Positions 1 to 6,800 of a DNA stretch of 10,203 nt are shown one piece after another. The stretch's first letter is position 1. Every line of letters starts with the position of its first letter. A program made the translations under genes and the position numbers. This stretch comes from Baffinella frigidus (taxonomy: Eukaryota > Cryptophyceae > Cryptomonadales > Baffinellaceae). Under the pieces are notes generated by a model. That model made no database searches. It was not told the origin of the DNA and saw only the letters and a program-made list of their open reading frames with translations. Location of the stretch: the NCBI GenBank assembly GCA_026770585.1, contig MU646644.1:171050-181252 (forward strand), read 5' to 3'.

Positions 1-180
1 CCCCCGTGGGATTACGCGGCGTCCATTTCTAGGCTCGAGAGTGACAGAGGAGAAGAAGAAGAAAATGGTGGCGCGACCCCCCCCCCGCTCTGGATCGCTC
101 ATTCCTAGGCTCGAGAGCAATAGAGAAGAAGAAAAAGGAGGGCACACCCGCTTCTTGTCGTGGCGCGACCCCCCCGTGGG
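1..180. repeat. Degenerate tandem repeat, units of about 80-90 bases
   Basis: CTAGGCTCGAGAG followed by GAAGAAGAA recurs at about 30 and 107. GGCGCGACCCCCCC recurs at about 70 and 162, and CCCCCGTGGGA at 1 and 171. Confidence 0.75.
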
Positions 181-217
181 ACGCCGCGACAGCTGCGACC
201 CAATAGCCCGCCAGCGC
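181..217 (-). CDS. Candidate FPGS exon 14, copy a
   Basis: The acceptor TTTCCCAG precedes ALAGYWVAAVAAS. The frame stays open for 62 codons to a stop at 29-31, passing through tandem repeats, so this could be a terminal exon. It could equally be one of three relics. Confidence 0.42.
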
Positions 218-228
218 CTGGGAAACCG

Positions 229-311
229 CTCTGCATCAGCCGGTTGACGGACTATTCCCAAGTTGAAATCCGGGGTCTATGGTACAAATTTGTCAACTTT
301 CGAGCGAAAAA
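229..311 (+). mobile_element. 136-bp-family element, partial copy
   Basis: It starts GCTCTGCATCAGCCGG and keeps the core (AAGTTGAAATCCGGGG, TTTGTCAACTTTCGAGCG) but lacks the right third. It lies between candidate exon 14 copies a and b. Confidence 0.72.
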
Positions 312-321
312 AGCCCGTGCT

Positions 322-357
322 CGCCGCGACGGCTACGACCCAATAGTCCGCTAGCGT
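322..357 (-). CDS. Candidate FPGS exon 14, copy b
   Basis: The acceptor TTTCCCAG precedes TLADYWVVAVAAS. The phase continues exon 13 (QQWNQ|TLADYW). The 3' limit is not clear; it runs into a partial 136-bp-family element. Homology to known FPGS is weak, so this rests on phase, acceptor and the triplicated pattern. Confidence 0.42.
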
Positions 358-464
358 CTGGGAAACCGTCCCCGGAAAGGTGAGAAACTATTTCTTCCCA
401 ATGGCCTTGTTCACATGTGGAGGTGTTGATGTGTGGTGTTGTGAATGCAGCAGCCGGCTGGCAC

Positions 465-482
465 CTAGTCGTCCGCCAGTGC
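465..482 (-). pseudogene. Candidate FPGS exon 14, copy c (stop)
   Basis: TTTCCCAG|GCACTGGCG encodes ALADD and then a stop. The flanking acceptor is shared with copies a and b. It is likely a damaged copy. Confidence 0.45.
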
Positions 483-516
483 CTGGGAAACCGTCAATCA
501 GGTGAGACTCACACAC

Positions 517-553
517 CTTAAACCCTGATCCCTAAACCCTAAGGCCCAAGCCC
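517..553 (+). repeat. Telomere-like heptamers, C-rich on +
   Basis: TTAAACCCTGATCCCTAAAC and similar words. For the leftward gene the sense strand is G-rich here, against the usual bias. Confidence 0.75.
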
Positions 554-622
554 TAACCGTGCACCAGGCGAGAGAATGCGATTAGCTCGATGCCCGTAAA
601 GGCACAGTCTGCTAGCACCTTG

Positions 623-758
623 AGCTCAGCATCAGTCGGTTTGACGGACTATACTCAAGTTGACATCCGGGGTCGGTGGTACAAATCCGTCAACTTCCGA
701 GCGAAAAAAAAAACGGTCCGGTCAAATTGGCGAGGCCCAATCAGAGTGAGACAGAGCT
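623..758 (+). mobile_element. 136-bp terminal-inverted-repeat element, copy B (complete)
   Basis: It shares with copy A the ends (AGCTC... and ...ACAGAGCT) and the core words CTCAAGTTGACAT, GGTACAAATCCGTCAACTT and CAGAGTGAGACAGAGCT. It sits in the intron downstream of FPGS exon 13. Confidence 0.78.
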
Positions 759-764
759 GGACGC

Positions 765-793
765 TGAACCCTAAACCCCAAACCCCAAACCGG
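765..793 (+). repeat. Telomere-like heptamers at the 5' end of the intron after exon 13
   Basis: CCCTAAACCCCAAACCCCAA on +, just past the exon 13 donor. The sense strand is G-rich. Confidence 0.75.
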
Positions 794-798
794 GGGAC

Positions 799-883
799 CT
801 GATTCCACTGTTGGGCCGTCATGCCGCGCGAGTCCGCCTGGATAGCGTTGGAGCAGATCCCCACTTCATCGAACGGCCGTTCC
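799..883 (-). CDS. FPGS: FPGS exon 13
   Basis: It encodes ERPFDEVGICSNAIQ followed by ADSRGMTAQQWNQ. The family has an FDxxxFCxN-like segment after SGDRDP. The acceptor is GTGCAG|G and the donor CAG|GTCCCC. The phase joins exon 12 (HR|ERPFDE) exactly, across a 762-base intron. Confidence 0.82.
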
Positions 884-3800
884 CTGCACGATTCCCACTG
901 GATTCAATGCGGGGGCTGGCTTGAGAGTAGGGGGCGCGGCGGATTCCTGAGAGAGACAGCTCCGAGCTGGGGGGTGGTGGAGAACATGCGGCCCTCGTCG
1001 TGCGAGGCAGCGGCCCAGCTCTGTCTCAGTCTATTTGGGCTCACCAATTTGGTGAGACCGGGCCCTTTTCCCGACAACTGTGGGGTAGACAATGCAAGGT
1101 AAATGTTCAGGGGGGTGCCGGGCGCGGCCAAATGGCGTGTTTGGCAACACGCACGCTTCGCGACCCCGTCCTTCCGAGGTTTCAATTTCGCACGACTTTC
1201 ATGCCCAACAGCGCAGTGCCTTTCGACGCCCCGAGGGTAATCAGTATAGCCTGCCCCTAGACTATACCGTGATAGCAGGAGAGAGGTCTGTATCTCTCCT
1301 CGAGTGGTTTCGATCAGAGTCCCACCAGCTCGCAGAGCCCCGAGGGTGAGCGGTATCCCTAAAGTTCCCAGAAGGCGCATACACCCTACGGTAGGGTCCT
1401 ATGACCTGTCTAGGGCGGATTGGGATGGGCACTTAAGGGATAGCCTGGCCCTGACCACCAGCCCTCAAAGTGGGAGCAAATAGCCTGTTTCAATCGCGTT
1501 GATTCGTACTGGAGGTCGCCGGAATCCGGCGACCTGTGGCACAAATCAGGGGTCTCGACAAAGAGGATAAACACGCAACGCGGAGCCCAGCTTGATCAAG
1601 TCAGGCCAGGGCTCGCAACCTGTCAACCCCGGGAAGGCTCGCAACCTGTGGAGCAGCGCCAGGGGCCGCATCAGCGCCTCAGGGTCTCTGTCCCCGCTGC
1701 AGTAGAACACCAGCACTTTCTTTGGCCCCTTTCTTCGGCACGCCTCGGGACTGAGGATCGACGACGGGCCCGCCTCGGAGCTGGCGCGGAGCGAGGTGTG
1801 CCAGCGTACGCCGCTCTCGATACTTTCGATGGTGTGCGCGCCGTCTAGCAGGTACGTCGCCCGCCCGCCCCGCCCCCCGTCTGGGTTCGGGTGTTGGGGT
1901 CAGCTTCAAGATAAGGCTCAGGGCTCAGAGTTCGGGATATATGGTTCAGGAGGAGGTACGTCGCGCGCCCCTCGCGCCCCCCGTGTGGATTTAGGGGAAA
2001 TGTTGTTGATATTTTAACATCATTAAAGGAAAAAATATTTTCTATCAAGGATCGAACCCAACGTGGCCACCATGCGTTCGATTTAGCGTTTAGGGTTCGG
2101 GATTTAGGGTTCCGGTTTCCAGGTTCAGGAGATAGGGTCAGGGCACATGGTTCAGGATTTAGTGTTCACGGTTAAGGGCACAGGGTTCAAGATATACGGC
2201 CCAGGATACAGGGTTCAGTTTCACCTCACCTCCTCCTAGGGTTTAGGTGCAGGGTCAGGGGAGGACCTGCATCAGGGGAGGACCTGCATCCAGAGCAGCC
2301 GCTGGCACGTAGTGTTCAGTCACTGTTCATGCTTCGGGATGTAGGGTTCTTGGTTCAGGATATAAAATTGGGTGTAGGTTCAGGGTTTGGGGAGGAGGGT
2401 TGGGGAGGATCAGCCTCTGGTTCAGGATATTCGGTTCAGGATATTCGGTTCAGGATGTGGGGTTGAGGATGTGGGGTGTGGGGAGGAGGGTTGGGGAAGG
2501 ACCAGCCTCGACGTGCAGCTGTTGGCACTTGGCCGTCGTCCGCACCCTGCCAAAGTTCCCCGATCAGTTGACTTAGAATACTCCACTATGGAATTGGAGC
2601 GTTTTCTGAAGAAAAGGCGGTTTTCGCATCTGTTGGCGACTGAAAATACAATTAAAAAACACTGACAAAAGTTGATGATGCTGGTCCTAAACGGTCAACT
2701 TTTGGCATTATTGTTTTCGTGGCCAACAGATGAGAAAAACGCTCTACCTCCGCAGGCCTTCACTGAAGTCGGCCGGGACCCTCCACAGTCCCTCCCCCCC
2801 CCGCTGTGTTTCCAGCGTCTCGCCCCCCGTCTGAGTCTCACCCCCCGTTTGAGTGTCGGCGCGGCCAGTGCGGAGCAACCACGTGTGGCACAGCCCAACT
2901 GCGAGCGCCGCATTGATCTGCTGCACGTCGCCCTGCAACCCCAGCTCCAGCCCCCCTGGTTAAGGGCGTATCGGGTTACGATTTAGGGTTTAGGATAGGT
3001 CAGACACCTCCAGACCCCCCGCGCCACTTGCCCCCGCGCCACCTGATTCTTCAGGGGTTTGGGTTTATGATTTATGGTTTATGGTTTATGGTTTATGGTT
3101 TATGGTTTATGGTTCAGGGTTCAAGGTTTAGGGGTTTGGGTTTAGGGTTCAGGGTGTAGGTTCAAACCCTAAACACTAGACCCTGGATTCTAAACCCTAA
3201 ACCCCAAACTCTAAACCTCCCCCGACTGCAGCGGCGTCCGTTCGATGGTGAATTCTGAGAGTGGAGGCGCTTCCCCTTTTGGGTTTCGGGTTCAGGCCAC
3301 TTAGCAGCCACCGGGGGCTTCAGGATACAGTGCACCTCAACGATGCGTACTAGAATCTTATCCATTGCTGTGGAACTCCAACCGACTTTCCTGACTACCT
3401 GGCTTTCCCCCGGGTATCCGGGGGACAAGGAACTCGGCGCCTAGTAAGTGGATTTGGGATCTAGCCTGATGGCCTCGATTCGACAGAGAATTCCGAGAGC
3501 GGGGGCGCCTCGACGAGGTTGCAGCTGACCTCCCGTGCGCGCTCCTTCAGCCTTGAATTTGGGGGTTGGGGTTTGGGGTTTGGATTTCGGGTTTAGGGTT
3601 TAAGGTTTAGAGATCAGGGTGTAGTTTGTTTTGGCTTTAGGGTTTACGCTGCGTATTATTAGGGGTGTAGGGTTCAGGGATTAGGGGGAGCATGGTGAGG
3701 GTCTGGGGTTCACGGGGACTCCTAACCTGTTCATGGCGCCCGGAGGTTGGGGGGACGTGATAGCGGGGACCCCCGATTTGAGGATCCCGGCTTTCTCCCA

Positions 3801-6800
3801 TGCAATCTCTTCGATCGTGTTGCCTGGTGCCGGGTGCCGGGTTTGGGGTGTGGGGTGTGGGGTTTTGGGTTTGGAGTTTGGGGTCTGGGGTTTGGGGTGT
3901 GGGGTTTTGGGTTTGGAGTTTGGGGTTTTGGGTTTTGGGTTTGGGGTTTGGGGTTTGGGGTTTGGGGTTGGGGGTTGGGGGTTGGGGGTTGGGGATTGGT
4001 GGTATTGGGTTTTGGGTTTTGGGTTTTGGGTTTTTGTGTTCGGTGTAGGGTTCAGTGTTTAGGGTTTAGAGTTAAGGGTTGTTTAGGACCTAGGACGTTG
4101 GTGTGGTCCAGCCCCAGAGAGGAGATGCCGCACACCACTGGCGAGACCACCTGGGGTAGCGTTTTGGGGTTTGGGTTTCGGGTTTCGGGTTCAAGGTCTA
4201 GGGTTCAGGGTTCAGAGATGAGGGTTTAGGGTTTAGGTTTTAGGGTTCAAGATTTAGGGTTCAGGGTTCAGGGTTCAGGTTGAGGGTCGAGGGTTTAGGG
4301 TTTAGGGTTTAGGATTTGGGGTTTAGGTGGGATTTAGGGTTGAGGTACGTTGGTGGCGTCGAGGCGCCCTTCAAGGCCGACCTCGATCACCGCCACGTCT
4401 ATCCCCTTCGAGATTACTACACAATTTGTGGGCTGCAATGAAAATTACTACACAATTTTTTGTCAGCAATGAAAATTACTACACGATTTCTTGTCAGCAA
4501 TTAGAATTACTACACTTTTTCTTTACTATAACTAGGTGCAGGGTTGAGGGTGTAGGAGTGACGTTGGTGGCGTCGAGGCGCCCTCCGAGGCCGACCTCGA
4601 TCACCGCCACGTCTATCCCCTCCGAGAGAAACACCTGGCTCAGGGGTTTCGTGTTAGGGATTGGGGATTACCATGTTGCATATTTAGGGTTTAGGGTTTA
4701 GGATTTTGGGCTGGGGGTTCAGGGTCTACGGTCCAAGGTTTGAGGTTTGGGCGCCACGTCTATCTCTCCGAGAGAAACACCTGGTTGAGGGTTTCGGGTA
4801 AAGGGTAACGGGGGGTGGGATTTCAGGGTGTGGGGTTTAGGGGGTCGGGTTTAAGGTGTAGGGTTCAGGGTTCAGGGTTCAGGGTTCAGGGTTCAGGGTT
4901 CAGGGTTCAGGGTTCAGGGTGCTGGGTTTAGGTTCAGTGTTCAGGGCGTAGGGTTCAGAGTGTACGGTGTAGTGTTCTGGGTTGAGGTTGTGGGCACCTT
5001 GAACATGACGAGGGTGAGGAATCGGAAGTAGCCCGGCATCTGCGGGTACCTGGTTTCGGGGTTGGGGTGTCGGGTTTAGTGTTTAGGGGCTGGGCTTTTG
5101 AGCGTTGGGGTGTTTAGGGTTTCGCCTTTAGGGGTTTAAGATTTGGGGGTTCGGGATACCTGGTCTAGGTTTCGGGTTTCGGGTTTCAGGCAAATCCCCT
5201 AAAGAGCGAGGTGCCCTAAACAAAATAGGGTTGAGGGTGTAGGTTACCTTGCGCCCTCCGAGGTCGCCTCGAGCGTGTGGTACACTTCCCAGAAGTACCT
5301 TGCGAGAGGGTTTAGGGATTAGGGGTTACGGTGTACGGTCTATTGTTCACGGATGAGTGTTTCTCTTTGGGGATACAGGTTAAGTGATCGGGGTCAGGGA
5401 TCAGGGTTAAGGGTTCAGGGTTTTGCGGTTTGAAGGATATTCGAACGTACTGAGAGCTCCCACAAGTCCTTTTATACAGCCTCTAACCCCTCAAACCTGA
5501 ACCCCGAACCTAAACCCTCAACACGGAAACCTGGCGGTACATAACCTGCAGGAAAACTCCAGGCCGGAAATATATCCCGGCACCATGTACCTCGAGCTCA
5601 CAACCTGTACCAGAAGCACAAAACCTGTACCTGGAGAAGTCGCGACGGCGGAGCGGGTTGCCATTGATCCGCATTCTCTCGCGCACGTCGACCACGTGCG
5701 GGGACGTGTACAGCCCAGTGCGCAGCCCCTGCGGACAAGACAAACGTCACGTCCCCCGCACGGTGTTTTGTTTAAGTCGCGTCCACGATATGGTGTGTGT
5801 GTGAAGGACGTGTTAAGAAGATCTTGTTGTCTGGTCCACCAGAAGATCCTTTCCAAATGCAGTGTACGGCGAAATCTATTCCACAGAATCGTTTTGAAGG
5901 CCAGACGGGACACAGGCAGAACGAGACCTTGAGGCGAAGAATGGATTCAGCCACGGCACACGTGAAGCCCTTCCCATTGGTGCCCGCCACGTGGAGTGTG
6001 TCTAGGAAGAATGAGGGTGTGCTAGGAAGGATGCGAGTGTGTCTAACAAAGAGGCAGCGGCAGACCTTGAGACGCAAGATGGATTCGGCCATGGCGCATG
6101 TGGAGCCCTTCCCCTTGGTGCCAGCCACGTGAATCACCGACAGCTTCGAAACGTCCAGCCCCAGTCTCTGCGCGGATTTGACGCGGACGCAGATTTAATG
6201 TAAACCACCTTTTGTGGATTCAGCGTGCCCCCCCGGGCCTCCGCTCACAAAGGACTCTCGGAAACCTCAACCGGAAAAGTCAAAAAGCCTCCGTAGTCCA
6301 CCGTGTTGATATAACACTGAGACCTTTGTGGGTTGACGCCCTGATTATTCCGGCACCAAATTACTTCCGGCATTCCGTAGGATGCTACGGTAGGCAATGC
6401 CGTAGGGTGGTACGGAATGCCGTAATTAGGTTGACGCCGGAATTTGGTCGTCCACCCTTAATCTCATCGGGAATATGTCTAATGTTTATGAATTTGGGAA
6501 ATGAGAATTACTACACGAATGCTTCACTATTACTAGTATAATTATTCCGCGTAGTAATTTTCATTGTCCAAATTCATTAAAATCAAACCTTTCCCCGGGT
6601 TCACTCCAACACTGCCGCCATGTATACTCGGATTTAATGCGGCAACAGATTTAATGTATATCACCTTTGGTGCTTTCTTGACTCTTGAGGGTGTAAGTTG
6701 CTATCTTAGCCTCCACACAGCGTTGCCACAGCACAAAATCCACCCCTACGATAAAGTGATTTAAATTAAATTTGTTTCCATAGATCTATGCGATTCAGCG

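Larger units (their letters stand above)
884..1645 (-). other. FPGS intron 12, mostly unrecognised sequence
   Basis: A 762-base intron between exons 12 and 13. It holds a duplicated donor (1610-1649), a long palindrome (1513-1535), small hairpins (1277-1300, 1384-1396) and an element fragment. A minus-strand open frame at 904-1380 resembles no protein I know. Confidence 0.65.

Noticed and set aside
904-1380. Minus-strand open frame of 158 codons
   Set aside because: It overlaps an element fragment and intron sequence, has no recognisable domain, and lies between two firmly placed FPGS exons on the same strand.
3733-4229. Plus-strand frames rich in Gly, Val, Trp and Phe
   Set aside because: These are translations of TTTGGGG-type repeats on the strand opposite FPGS.
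4411-4532. A CRISPR array (31-bp repeats)
   Set aside because: The repeats are directly adjacent without unique spacers, inside an intron of a eukaryotic gene.
4864-4919. A true chromosome end
   Set aside because: Arrays are short, degenerate, in both orientations and interrupted by coding exons, so they are interstitial.
5926-6167. Mutually exclusive P-loop exons
   Set aside because: The second copy lacks ten codons and a phase-compatible acceptor and has changed P-loop residues, so it looks dead.
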